A stretch of 64,000 bases of DNA from Umbelopsis ramanniana AG. Lineage: Eukaryota; Mucoromycota; Umbelopsidomycetes; Umbelopsidales; Umbelopsidaceae. Location of the stretch: positions 434,001-498,000 of the forward strand of contig NW_026252093.1 of assembly GCF_025399195.1 (NCBI RefSeq), read 5' to 3'. Position 1 is the first letter of the stretch. Each line of letters begins with the position of its first letter. Both the position numbers and the translations under genes were made by a program. This document shows positions 46,101 through 56,839 of the stretch, in pieces. The notes under the pieces are model-generated. The model made no database searches. It had not been told where the DNA came from and saw only the letters and a list, made by a program, of their open reading frames with translations.

Positions 46101-48132
46101 TAAACGGGAACTTAACCCTTTTTTGCGCCACTTATAGGTAACCCGGTTGATATCGAATCTTTCACTGCCATGGGTTGGACTTTGGAAAGACCAGATCAGG
46201 ATCAGTACATTGATACTTTGGTGCCTCCAGCTGCTACTCCTGCAGAGGGAACAAAGGGTGCTGCTGTTCATGTCCTGAAACGATTTGAATTTGTCCACGC
46301 TCGTGCCTGTCAATCCGTCGCTGTTTTGGATTCTGCCACCAACCATGTCCATGTGTATGTCAAGGGTTCTTTCGAACGTATTAAGCAACTCTCTGTTTCC
46401 CAATCTATCCCTGCCGACTATGATGCCATTTCTGCTCGATATGCTCAAGAAGGTTGTTATGTTTTGGCATTAGCTCACCGCGATCTTGGTGTTTTCGGCC
46501 AAGACATCGATATGGATACTTTGAACAAATGGAACCGTGATGAACTTGAATATGATACCAAGTGCGACTTTATTGGATTTGTCTTGTTCCGTAACATGCT
46601 CAAGGAAGATACTGCTGCTGCCATTGCTGAATTGAAGGAAGGTGATACCCGTACGGTTATGATCACTGGAGACACTGCCTTGACCGGAATTTTCATTGCC
46701 CGCCAATGCGGCATGATTGGACCTGGACAGAAAGTGCTTTTGGGTGACGCTCCTGCTGGCCCTCGTGAACGCGTCCAATGGCGTGATGTTGACACTGGCG
46801 CCGATGTTGATGTTGACGAAGCGATTGAGAACTGCAAGTTTGAACCCCTTGAATTGGCTGTGACTGGAAGAGCTTTTGATGCTCTGATTCAACAGGATGT
46901 GATCCGCAAATACCTTTTGCACACCCGTGTCTTTGCTCGTATGACCCCTACTGACAAGATCCAATGTGTTCAGTATCATATGGAAAAGGGTGTTACTGGT
47001 ATGTGCGGTGATGGTGGTAACGATTGCGGTGCCCTGAGAGCTGCCCACGTGGGTTTGGCTCTTTCCGAAGCCGAAGCGTCTATTGTCTCACCCTTCAGCA
47101 CCAGCAACCGAAGTGTTATGCAGTGCGTTGAACTGCTACGACAAGGTCGCTCTGCTCTCGCCACATCTTTCGCCAACTACAAGTTCTTGATCTTGTATGG
47201 TGAATGTATGGGTTTCTGGGAACTGTTTATGTTCTACTTTGGTGTTATCGCTCCCCAACCTGTCTGGATCACGATTGACGGTTTCATTACTCCTTCTATG
47301 ACTTTTGCCATTACCCAAGCTCTCCCAGCCAAAAAGCTGGGTCCTCGTCGTCCCACTGCGAAGGTCCTCGGTCCTTATGTTCTGGCGTCACTCCTTGGTA
47401 CTATTTTTATCAACTTCTGGTTCCTCGCCGCCAGTGTCATCTGGCTCTTCCAACAGGACTGGTTCTTGTGCAATGAGTTCGACAGTACCCTTGTGAACAC
47501 TGCTCAATGGTGGTTGCTTGGTGATTCGTATGAATCCGAAATCATTTCTCTGGTTATTCTCTTCCAATTCTGGAATAATGGTGCTTTGGTTAACTTTGGA
47601 TCGGCCTTCAGACAAGCTTGGTGGCGCAACTACCTCCTTGTATTTGTTTGGTCATGCTTCTTCATCAGCACAAGTTATATCACTTTGGCTGATCCCAATC
47701 CTTATGGCTGTATAGTAAGTTTTCATAATGTCAACATTCTTTCTCTCTTTTGGGCTGGTGGTGGTGGTGAGTGGCGTTACTAGAAAACGCCTCGACCGGT
47801 TTTTGAAAATGTACGGGTGAAAAACAAAAACATTCCGCCCCAAAGACTAATCTCATCTTCTCTAGTTCCGTATCAACTGTGGTACTGCATGGGTATTGCA
47901 TGACCAACTAGGCTACCCAATGCCTGATTGGTATATTGAACCCTACAACTCTGCTATCATGCACAATGTCTTGCCCAAGTACTTTAGATGGCAGCTTTGG
48001 GTTTTCCTTTTGGCCAACTGTGCAGCCAATGCCATTTGGGAGAGAGTCATTGTTCAATGGATCGGTCGCAAGTTGGCGATCAGAAAGTTTGGCGCAAAGC
48101 ATAACAAGAACAGAGTTACGCTCAAACTATAG
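43128..48132 (+). CDS. P5B-like P-type ATPase with signal peptide and Cys-rich ectodomain
   Basis: Seven exons (43128-43212, 43395-43903, 43995-44337, 44417-44693, 44768-46050, 46138-47714, 47866-48132) give 1446 residues. The start is a signal-peptide-like helix (ATALLVFVLSLTVTSA). It is followed by about 150 residues with 13 cysteines and several N-glycosylation sites (for example NVTC, NITH), then a TM helix, a charged cytosolic linker and the ATPase. P-type marks are complete: ESSLTGEALPVRK (actuator), CFDKTGTLT (phosphorylation), VYVKGSFERIK (nucleotide domain), MITGDTALT, and MCGDGGNDCGALRAAHVGLALSEAEASIVSPF, the last being P5B-type. TM4 is unusual: the PPALP motif of P5B pumps reads FSPLLNA. 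P5B relatives move polyamines or act on endolysosomal cations. The substrate here is unknown. Confidence 0.9.
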
Positions 48133-48729
48133 AGATGATTTACGCGATCTCCTCCTCTTTTTTTTTATTATTATTTCTCAACATCATCTATTGACATCCT
48201 CACTATTTGCTTGATACCTAGCTCAAACCCACTTTTTAACCCATAGATCACCCAGCATTTTTATTTTCCTGACACCTTTTTTATTTCCATTTATTTATTT
48301 ACTTATCACTTCCCTTTTGGTCACCCTTGAATCAACCGCTATTTTCCTTTTATTCTCATTTTCAGAGTCATGTTGCTGGACATAAACAAAGAATACTTTG
48401 ATTCAACACCTTGTTAATTTTCAGTCAGCCAGCCGATCGGTGCTTTGGTGGAAGAAAAATGCGTCCTCTCTCTCTCCCCCATAAATGCGGAGTCTGCACT
48501 ATTTACAGGCACTTTTTCCAGCCAGCCAGTATTAACCTACCCCACAACGACTTGGGGGAATTTCCGATCGAATGCAATAAAAATTCAAAATTGCAATTTT
48601 GCCCAAGGAACGGAAGCTTGCGCAAATTTTCTCACTTGCAAGCGGTTAATTTTCCGTCGACCTGTATATAATACTAGATGTAAAAGATGTCCATCCAGGA
48701 TACCACATAACCTGGAATCTATCGCTATC
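48133..48729. other. Intergenic region before the GPI protein
   Basis: The interval contains the T-rich 3' side of the ATPase gene and the promoter of the eight-cysteine GPI protein. A TATATAATA sequence near 48663-48671, about 60 bases before the ATG at 48730, is a good TATA-box candidate. In-frame codons reach upstream of that ATG without signal-peptide character. No other gene is seen. Confidence 0.5.
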
Positions 48730-49354
48730 ATGAAAATCTATACTAGTTTGCTCTTGGCCACCACCGCCCTAGTTGGGACTTCATACGGATGTGCAAATCA
48801 AGCCGTGTACGACCTGTGCTTGAAAACCGGTCAAGCTGCATTGGGTGCCTGTGGACCTGCTGCCTCTAACGCAAAGTGCGCTTGTGCTGCGCAAAAACAA
48901 ATTCTCGCTTGTTACTCTGAATGTCCCGATGATGCGAGTGTGTTCGGTAAGTGGATGCAAAGTTCTAAACAGTGGTACTTGGTCAACATGTTGACTTTTC
49001 TTTTTCCACCTTGTTATCTCGCATGATGGTGACACAGATCTGGGTACAATTCAAGCTGGCCAAGTTCAAGTTTTCTGCAGCATACCAGGAGCGGAGCCAC
49101 AAGTATCGAATGTGATGGCTACCAATACGATGAATCCTGCTTCAAATATGGCCAGCCCTATTCAAGCTAGCGCAACAGCTTCTCCATCTGCTTCCGTTCC
49201 CCCTAGCAACAGTATAAATGATATGACGGTAGGCAAGAAGGATACACCTGCAAATGAACAATCGACTCAAAAGAGCGGTGCTTCACGCTGGGTTGCTGGA
49301 AACTACTCCACGATGGCCGCTCTTGGCATGGTGTGCATGTATATGGCCATGTAG
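48730..49354 (+). CDS. Small eight-cysteine GPI-anchored surface protein
   Basis: Two exons (48730-48946, 49038-49354) give 177 residues. A signal peptide (MKIYTSLLLATTALVGTSYG) is followed by a compact domain with eight cysteines (CANQAVYDLC, CGPAAS, a CAC pair, then C-x8-C-x3-C and a last C about 25 residues on). The second half is a Ser/Thr/Ala/Asn/Pro-rich stalk ending in a weakly hydrophobic segment (AALGMVCMYMAM), so a GPI-anchored wall or membrane protein is inferred. The CxC then C-x8-C-x3-C spacing recalls CFEM modules, but the first half of the pattern and the conserved Asp before CxC do not fit, so I do not call it CFEM. Function is unknown. A TATA-like box lies upstream. Confidence 0.78.
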
Positions 49355-50426
49355 CTGCGGCCGGCCGGACCCCATCCATCAGTTTAAACTTTTTTTTTTC
49401 TCTCTTCACTTTATTCATACTGGCAAATGAATCAATCAATGTACAAGGTTTCCCAGACTAAAGTAATAAACCGATTTTCTGATACATAGATGAGCAGTGG
49501 AGAAAAACAAGAAAAATCCCTCATAACACGTGTAGCTCTACGCATAGCGCATTTTGTCCTCTGTCCGGGCAGTCTAGGAAGGTTCATATATGGTATATAA
49601 GAGTTGAAGGCCGAAATGAAAGACCACAAGGTGTTACCGTGGTCAAAAAAAGGGATAATCAGTAGTCACGTGGCGGCTTCTAGTATCAAAAAACTCTGAA
49701 ATGGACTCTAAAGGTGGATCCGTCATGTGACTGTCGGACAAGACAAATCAGTGTCAGATGACCCCCCAGGCAAAAGAAACCTGTCCATACTGCATTCTGA
49801 TCCAGGTTTCCTTTTGTAGCCAACGAGAGGCATAGGCTGGAAAAGGAAACCTCATCGACGGTGTTACTCGGATAACACTTTCCATCAGCTGTGTAGGATA
49901 TCAAGCCACTGGCCAACCAACTACATCGTGTGGCGAATGAATCCCTACTCCTTCATGGCGATCCAATCAACACATGGCCACTTTCGATAAGACCCCCTTC
50001 CTTCCTTGAAAAAAGCTATGGCTTTCATGCAACACGGATAAAGAGCCGAGCAGTGGCGCTCGGCTCCGGACGGATGCTCAAGCTACAGAGAAATATGTTT
50101 AAGGGCAGGGGTTTTATTTTGTCAAGTCAAGCCAGGAGGAGTGAGAATATTACATGATAGGAAAAAAAGAATGCGTTGGTTTGGTACGTGCTTGTAGCCC
50201 AGTGAAAAAAAGACAACCAGAAAAAAAAATACAGAAAGGATGTATAGCGTATAATACAATGAGGGTGGGAAGAAGTATTGCTACATATGAGAAACAGCGA
50301 TGTGATGGCAACAACCATGGAGGTTAGGTAGGAAAAAGCGACCAGGCATACCCTCCAGTCCGTCCAAATGGCTGCTGGTGGCTCGAAACATCGAACGCCG
50401 CCCCATAAAATTTTTTTGCATTTAGC
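49355..50426. other. 1.07 kb tail-to-tail region
   Basis: The interval separates the GPI protein from the convergent C2H2 regulator gene. It contains a CACGTG at 49667-49672 and a related CATGTGAC at 49724-49731, odd positions for promoter elements since both neighbouring genes end here. That raises the possibility of an unseen transcript. The minus-strand frame 49686-49916 (76 codons) matches nothing I know. No firm gene call is made. Confidence 0.45.
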
Positions 50427-51398
50427 CTATCTGCCATTGAGAAACTTGAACTTGAGCGGCAGTTTCTTGGTCTGTACCACTTGAGAACACGGTGCATTCT
50501 CGATCTTAGAGTGTCGAATCAAAGCATCCTGGCGGGCAAAGCACTTCTTGCAATGAGGGCATGAATATGGTTTAAGACCCATATGGAGTTTAGCATGGCG
50601 GTTTCGGTCGTGGTGTCTGGCAAATGTTTTATTGCACCCTTGATGCGGGCATGCATAGGGCCGCTCATTGGTATGCGTTCGCTTATGCGATTTAAGGTTG
50701 TAGGGCCGAGTAAACGTAGCTGTACAGTTGGGAAAGTCGCATTTATAATGGCTTGGTTGGGATTTAGTGGTGGGTCTGGTCATTGGATCTTCTTCTTGTT
50801 GTTGCGGTGGTGAATACAGGGGATTTGAACCTGCATACATCAAGAACTCACAACCCGTCGTCGTATCTTGAGTAACCTGTTGCTCTTCCAACACCGGGCT
50901 AGCTAACGGAGTGCATAAACCAGAGGGCATACTTCGATATTTTGACATATCAAAAATAGCCTCCGTTGTCACCATATTTCCATATGCTCCTTCTTGCGTG
51001 TACTCTGAGAACCCTCCCAACTTTTCCATCTTGTAGACTTGGTCAGCATACTCATCCAGGGAAGGTTTAGAGTAAAAGCCTTCGGCTTCATCTTGGCTTA
51101 TTAAGTAAGGTTCTGGTGATGCTATGGGACTGGGATAGCCTGTGGTGGATAGGGATGCAGACTCAGAGCTCCACTGTCTCTCTGTGTATTCAGAAGGTTC
51201 CATATTGGTCTGGTTCCAAATGGCGTGGGCATGCGCTGAAACATCCACCTTATTGGCACCACACTGGCATGTACATTGAGGTTGATTTTGAGCAGCCCAA
51301 TAAGGCTCTGCTGGAATATATGCGGTTGGAAATGAAGGAACCAATTGACTTGAAGATATTGCTTCGAGTTCTTGGATGTTCACAAAGGATTTAAACAT
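50427..51398 (-). CDS. C2H2 zinc-finger transcription factor
   Basis: A single intronless 323-residue frame is present. The C-terminal third holds three zinc fingers: about 218-242 (YKCDFPNCTATFTRPYNLKSH), 248-272 (CPHQGCNKTFARHHDRNRH) and 278-304 (CPHCKKCFARQDALIRH, closing with a Cys instead of the last His). Linkers are THTNERPYAC and HMGLKPYSC. The RPYNLKSH and FARHHDRNRH helices resemble those of fungal Crz1 and related regulators, so a stress-response role is possible. I see no clear calcineurin-docking PxIxIT motif. The N-terminal two thirds are Ser/Pro/Gln/Glu-rich with several SP sites (SPIASPEP, LASPVLEE), a likely activation region. A CACGTG lies 570 bases upstream in a long promoter. 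Confidence 0.88.
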   Translation of the reverse strand: MFKSFVNIQELEAISSSQLVPSFPTAYIPAEPYWAAQNQPQCTCQCGANKVDVSAHAHAIWNQTNMEPSEYTERQWSSESASLSTTGYPSPIASPEPYLISQDEAEGFYSKPSLDEYADQVYKMEKLGGFSEYTQEGAYGNMVTTEAIFDMSKYRSMPSGLCTPLASPVLEEQQVTQDTTTGCEFLMYAGSNPLYSPPQQQEEDPMTRPTTKSQPSHYKCDFPNCTATFTRPYNLKSHKRTHTNERPYACPHQGCNKTFARHHDRNRHAKLHMGLKPYSCPHCKKCFARQDALIRHSKIENAPCSQVVQTKKLPLKFKFLNGR

Positions 51399-52762
51399 GG
51401 GATCGAATGAAGGGGGAATAGGCTACAAGTATGTTTTTCTGTCTCAATGAGATTTTTTTTTTCTGTTCCAGAAAAGCTTGCAGTATTTATACATTTGATC
51501 TGTTTGTAGTTGTCGCCACACGCGGGTGCGACATGACATGGCTGGAGGACCAAAGCCATTTTCAAAAAAAAATTTATTATTTAGGTTCCCTAACTTCACA
51601 TCCCAAAAAGAGAATTGCAAGAAAAAAAAAAAAAAAAAAGAGCGTTTCAATTTCCGATGCGATGCGATCTACTATGCGATAGGAAGTGGCCAAAAGACGC
51701 TTGTCATACAAGTGTTCTATGGCTCCATGGGACGGCGTTTGATGACAAATCGAAGCAGTTGAAACCAAGGGTGCAAGTTTGAATGCTGCAGCCGTCTCGG
51801 TAGCTACCAATAGGGTGGCTATAGCGGACGGTGTGGCGTATGGATGAAGAAGCGAGAGACGAAAGGGCGGGTAAGCATCGGAAGAGACGAAATGGCAGGT
51901 TGCATATGCACAAATATTATCCCTCGCCAAACAGCTTCTTGTTAGAGAGGAAGAGAGAAACGGCCCCATCCACGTGCCACACTACGTCGGGGTAACGTGC
52001 TACCCCGTTACTGCATTAGGCAACCGAAATTGCCATCCAAATTAGGGAGTTGTCAAACAAGGGTTTATGGACAACAGGACGCCGGATGTCCATTGACCAG
52101 TGAAGCGAAGAGCAGGTCTTTGCTTACCTTCAGGCTATCCTCGTTGATTTCATAACATGTAGAAGGTGGATTTATTCGATAGAGAGATGACTGCGCGAGG
52201 GGAAGAGAAGTCATACAGCGCCAAATATGTACTTCCTCTTCGTATGCACAAAAGTAGAAATTTTTTTATAACCTGCATGCTCTTTTCAAATTATGTGTTT
52301 AAAGTTGTCGTACGATGATGTAGCGACGAATTGCTGCGTAAGCAAAACCATGAATTGGCCCTTTTCAAGGCAATCTTCCCCAAATGATATTCGTCTCAAC
52401 GCGGAGTCTTGTCAGAACACAAGCCTCCTGTAACGGTGATCAACGTTGGGAGTCGTATGACATCAAAGTAAACGTTATTCCTTTTGACTGGCTCAACGGA
52501 AGATTTATCTTAACTGAATTTTTTCATTCCGTGTTTCCTCTCTCTCTCAGAGTCATGTTGACAATATGAAAATATAATATAATGAATGGCAATGATTATA
52601 AATTATTTTTCATAGAGCACTTTTGGCAAGACTTTATTAAATTGGCCTGGCTGGTTTGAAATTTTGATAGCCAACATAAAGCGAGTCACAGGGACCAATC
52701 TCGGCGTCTGCCTCCAGCCACAGTGAACCTGTTACTCAGACTTTATCGTACATTTGGTCGAA
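51399..52762. other. 1.36 kb divergent promoter region with poly(A) tract
   Basis: This long gap separates the divergent C2H2 regulator and PHO8-like genes. It includes an 18-A run at 51622-51639, a palindromic CACGTG at 51971-51976 and the GC-rich repeat-like phrase GGGGTAAC-GTGCTACCCCGTTAC around 51990-52010. CACGTG is the Pho4 core in yeast, which is notable beside an alkaline phosphatase gene, though it is about 790 bases from that ATG. Open frames at 51577-51969 arise from the A tract and its surroundings. No gene is seen. Confidence 0.5.
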
Positions 52763-55135
52763 ATGTCTGAACCGCTGTTGCGACCGAGTGATGAAGAGCA
52801 AGATGAATTAATTTACAACTACCATGACACCAGTTACACGAAACAAGTAGGTTCTCGTCAATTTGGAATTTAGACACCTCCTGCCACTTGGCAACTCCTG
52901 ATACGTTCTGACCTTCAGAAATAGTCAGACGACGATCGAGTTCTTTTGCTAACCTTGAGCATCTCATCCCGCAGACCAATTCAATGGCAAGCAAGCGTTT
53001 TGCAACCATCGCTGCTGCCGCTTGCCTGTTGATGCTTTCCGCTGTCGGCATTGCAACGGCATTCACCCATTCAACCTTTGGTAAACAGACCAGTTTTCAT
53101 GGTAAGATATAGATTGGATCCTTTAGCAACCAACCAGCGGAAATTTTAACCTCTTGCCGTGTAGCACCTAGTATTTCTGATTTCCAAAATGGCTCAGATG
53201 TTCCTAGACGGAACGTTATCATGATGATATCGGATGGCTTTGGCCCTGCGTCTGAGACATATGCTCGCACCTATTTTCAATACATCAACAGTTTGCCTTT
53301 TGACCACATGATGCCTCTCGACACCATCCATGTTGGTCAGTCCAGGACCCGATCTGCTTCCAGTCTGGTCACAGACAGTGCTGCAGGCGCTACAGCTTTC
53401 AGCTGCGCTATGAAATCTTATAACGGCGCTATTGCAGGTAAACTTTATCCATTTCCGGTTTAATGACCTCAGAAAAAAAAAGAAAGGATTATGCCGCCTT
53501 TTTTTTTTGCCAATGTGGGACTAACTTTGGATTCCATAGTGAACGTGGACAAAGAGCCATGCGGGACAGTACTGGAGTCAGCCAAACTCCATCATAACAT
53601 GTTGACCGGTTTGGTGGCTACGTCTAGGATTACGCACGCCACTCCAGCATCCTTCAGTGCTCATGTTGTTGATCGTGATATGGAAGATCAGATAGCCAAC
53701 CAGCAAATCGGAGATAACCCTCTTGGCCGAACCGTTGATCTCATGTTGGGTGGAGGAATTTGCCATTTCCTACCCAATACCACAGACGGTAGCTGCCGTT
53801 CCGATGATGTGGATTTATGGAATGTGTCCACCAAGAAATACGGATGGAAATCCGTTTTTCGAGACCGACAGGAATTCGACAAGCTTTCCAACAGCGCGGG
53901 CGTACTTCCTTTAATCGGTCTGTTCACGTCCGATGTAAGTGTCTAATTTGGAGTTGGTATGACCGAGGAAGTTTCACCAGTCTAAGAACCTTGTCTATGC
54001 AGCATATGTCGTACGAGATAGATCGTAACAACGACACTGAACCAAGTTTACTGGAAATGTCTGAGAAGGCCTTGGGTATCCTAAAGGCAGCTACTGCAGA
54101 TTCAGACAACGGCTTTTTTTTGATGATCGAAGGAAGTCGAATCGACATGGCTGCTCACTCGTAAGTATTCTGTCTGGGACTTTCCATGTGTTTATCCTAT
54201 GCATGGGGGAGCTTTATCAGATTGTTGTGCCCCAAAAAAAATTACCACTGTTACAGTTATATTCAACTTTATCCCTCACTATAGAAACGACGCTCCCGCC
54301 CATTTAAAGGACATCTATGCCTACCATGACACTGTGGATATGGTCAAGAAATTTGTGGATGAAAATCCAGGTACTATTCTCATATCAACCAGCGACCACG
54401 AAACAGGCGGATTCACTCTTGCTCGACAAGTGAGCAGTGCTTACCCGGAATATTTGTGGTACCCAGATGTTATTAGCCGTGTCAAGAATTCTACCGTTGT
54501 TTTGGCAGACGCCATTCATTCTTTGAAAGGCGCTTCGAACGTTGAGGAACAACGAATTGTTGCTGAGCAGGTTGTTACTGAAGGCTTGGGTATTACTGAC
54601 GCTACTGACGAAGAAATGGAGTTCCTCTTATCCAATCCATCCCGCTCGGCATTGGACCATTTCTTGGCTGACATGGTATCCATCCGTGCCCAACTTGGGG
54701 TAAGTCCTCAATGTTTTCCATTCCTCCCCAGTCTCTTCTTGGAGCTTTCTTGCTAACCTTGATGAATTACAGTGGACAACCCATGGCCACAGTGGCGTAG
54801 ATGTCAACTTGTATGCCTACGGTGTGGATGCAGATTTATTGAGAGGGAGCCATGAAAACACCAACATTGGCTCTTTCATTGAGCATTTCCTAAACCTCGA
54901 TTTGAATCAGATTACTGAGAGATTGAACAAGTAAGAAACGTCTACTTGTTGAAGGCTTTGCATGAGCTATTCTATTAACCAATCCTACCAAAATTTTTAT
55001 CTTTATTTTTTCATTCACAGGGACAATGCATCTTTCCATATCTCGACCATGACGGACGCTCAAAAAACCGTCTTCACCGATCATCTTGACCACTATCATC
55101 ATGATGAAAGCAACTTGATTCACCCCTCCCATTAG
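52763..55135 (+). CDS. PHO8: Vacuolar-type alkaline phosphatase (Pho8-like)
   Basis: This is a non-specific phosphomonoesterase with zinc and magnesium sites, anchored as a type II membrane protein. Exons 52763-52846, 52975-53101, 53165-53437, 53540-53934, 54003-54160, 54285-54699, 54773-54930 and 55021-55135 give 574 residues. A 35-residue polar cytosolic tail precedes one TM helix (ATIAAAACLLMLSAVGIATAF). Catalytic marks are VIMMISDGFGP (metal Asp), VTDSAAGATAFSC with the nucleophilic Ser, SRITHATPASF, FFLMIEGSRIDMAAHSNDA, STSDHETGGFTLA and WTTHGHSGVDVNLYAYG. Yeast Pho8 has 566 residues with the same topology. The C-terminus is His-rich (DHLDHYHHDES). Vacuolar location is inferred from family and topology. 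Confidence 0.95.
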
Positions 55136-55338
55136 AACTAGAAGAAACATCCCTTGACATCTAACCCGCAGTCATCTTACATTATTCATATAATCATTGG
55201 CATACTTGTATAGCACACTTTTTCCATTCGTTGTTTCTCTTTTATACATATTTTCTGTTTCCTTTGTTCATAAACGAATACAATTTCCCTTTTGAACTCC
55301 TTTTTTCTATGTGGTAGACCCGCAAAAAGTCTAGCCGT

Positions 55339-55983
55339 CTATCGGCGCTTGTTCAAGAAGTCCTCAATGTCTTGAGGAACGTTAAAGATTCGGCACTTGG
55401 AGCGGAAAACTTGAAGAGAACGTTGTCTCACGATATCCTCGACCATCAATTCATTGGAGACCATTCGTCGCTACGTAGAGTAAAGCAGTAGGCGTGAGCA
55501 CTGGAACTTGAACGACGGTTCTTACAGTACAACCATAAGTCTTACCTTAGATTCCTCAGTATACAAAGCATCCTTCAGATTATAATCATATGGATCTTCC
55601 TCTAGCTTTTTATTCTTGCGCTCTAGCTCCTCGTCCATGACCTATATAGTAGACTTGCATAAGCCAGTGAACATGTTCATCACACAGAAAGGTACAAAAT
55701 TGACGAACCTTTAAGCAATAATTGACCGAATCCTCGCGTTTCTGGTATGCGTCGGCAAGCTGTTTGAAGAATTCAGCACAACCAGCTTCCGAATGGGTGT
55801 CGGTTGTGTTCATGCGCAGCATGATATTGTCGTCGACTTTGCGGTACTCTTTCATCATCTCTGAAACACAGTATAGTGCACTTTAGACGCCAAGCCTCGA
55901 GCCGTAGTAGTAAGAAATAATCATTTACCTTTGAAAAAAGAGAGATTATAGCACATGCTTGGATTTAGCCCGGAATTAGACAT
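55339..55983 (-). CDS. MIX23: MIX23 / CCDC58 mitochondrial intermembrane-space protein
   Basis: Mix23 is a small coiled-coil protein of the mitochondrial intermembrane space imported by the Mia40 route. Exons 55929-55983, 55709-55860, 55546-55641 and 55339-55470 give 144 residues, the same length as human CCDC58. Marks are FFKEMMKEYRKVDDNIMLRMNTT, the paired cysteines spaced as C-x22-C (CAEFFKQLADAYQKRED to NYCLK), a charged coiled coil, then the conserved end VEDIVRQRSLQVFRSKCRIF. The second intron begins with GTTCGT rather than GTAAGT; the frame requires it. The gene is divergent from a tiny one-TM gene. Confidence 0.9.
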
Positions 55984-56453
55984 GGTTGAAGGAAGAAGGA
56001 ATCAACCCACACTTTTCGGGACACGAAATTTTGTTGTTTGTTGCTGAGTTTGCACGTCGCTGGCGGTCATTGTTTCATTGAAAGAGGCAGCTACGTATCT
56101 TCTTGCTGTTTTATTCGATGGAATGTAAGCTTCTGTCTATGAAAATGGTTCACAACATTGGTTCCAGGCGCCTACAGACACCATTTGTAAATAGAGCCAG
56201 GAACTACATCGACTGCAATCGTATTTAAGCACATGAGCCGTACCCATGCTATGGCATCTGATAGTGCTTACCTTCAAGGATAAGTCATCTATCGTGGTGT
56301 ACATAGGGACGAACATATGCTTACATTGAGGATAATGTAGGTTGAAGTATGCCCGTCAGAGTGTGTTTCATGTTGCAATTTGACACCCCGCTGGTCTTTT
56401 AGTACCTCGCGTCCCTCAAACAGCTCTCTCCCTTGTCTACAACTATACCTAGC
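55984..56453. other. Divergent promoter region
   Basis: The 470 bases lie between MIX23 and the small one-TM gene. I see no clear repeat, RNA gene or strong motif. A pyrimidine-rich stretch before 56450 fits a fungal start region. Confidence 0.5.
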
Positions 56454-56798
56454 ATGGCTGAGGTCTCAATCTTGCAGTTAGCGCTCATTATAGGACTAAT
56501 GTCTGCCTTGATGCTCTCTGGGATATGCTGGTGCTTCTGCTGCGGTACTTGCGGTAAGTTAGGACATTCCTACCCTTTTAATGACATTGCCATATGATTA
56601 ACGTCTATCTACGCCTCAGTCGGCAGAGACATGTTACGAATGATCGGCGCGTCAAGATTTATTCCTCCTTCTCACCGTGACTATCGCCACCAGGGATATC
56701 ACATGCCGCCGGACGACGAATATGATGAATACCAAGGGTCGGGGCAACAATGGGAAATGAATCAATATCCATTCAACAGTCATCAACTTGAAGTTTGA
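56454..56798 (+). CDS. 92-residue one-TM protein with a Cys cluster
   Basis: Two short exons (56454-56553, 56620-56798) join in phase through a GTAAGT donor and CTCAG acceptor to give 92 residues. A single hydrophobic helix (LQLALIIGLMSALMLSGI) runs straight into the cluster CWCFCCGTC, a classic juxtamembrane palmitoylation context. A polar tail follows, with Arg/His, then acidic and Gln/Tyr-rich sequence (PPDDEYDEYQGSGQQW). There is no signal-peptide cleavage site, so it is probably membrane-bound with a cytosolic tail. No known family is recognised. It is not visible as a single long reading frame. Support is the intact splice, open phase and sensible protein composition. Confidence 0.6.
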
Positions 56799-56839
56799 GC
56801 TTTATTGACAAAATCATTTATCGTGGGTGCACAGCTATT

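Noticed and set aside
50816-50832. A B-box-like sequence (minus strand GGTTCAAATCC) suggesting a tRNA gene
   Set aside because: It lies inside the C2H2 coding frame (codons for AGSNPLYS), and no A box or acceptor-stem pairing is found around it.
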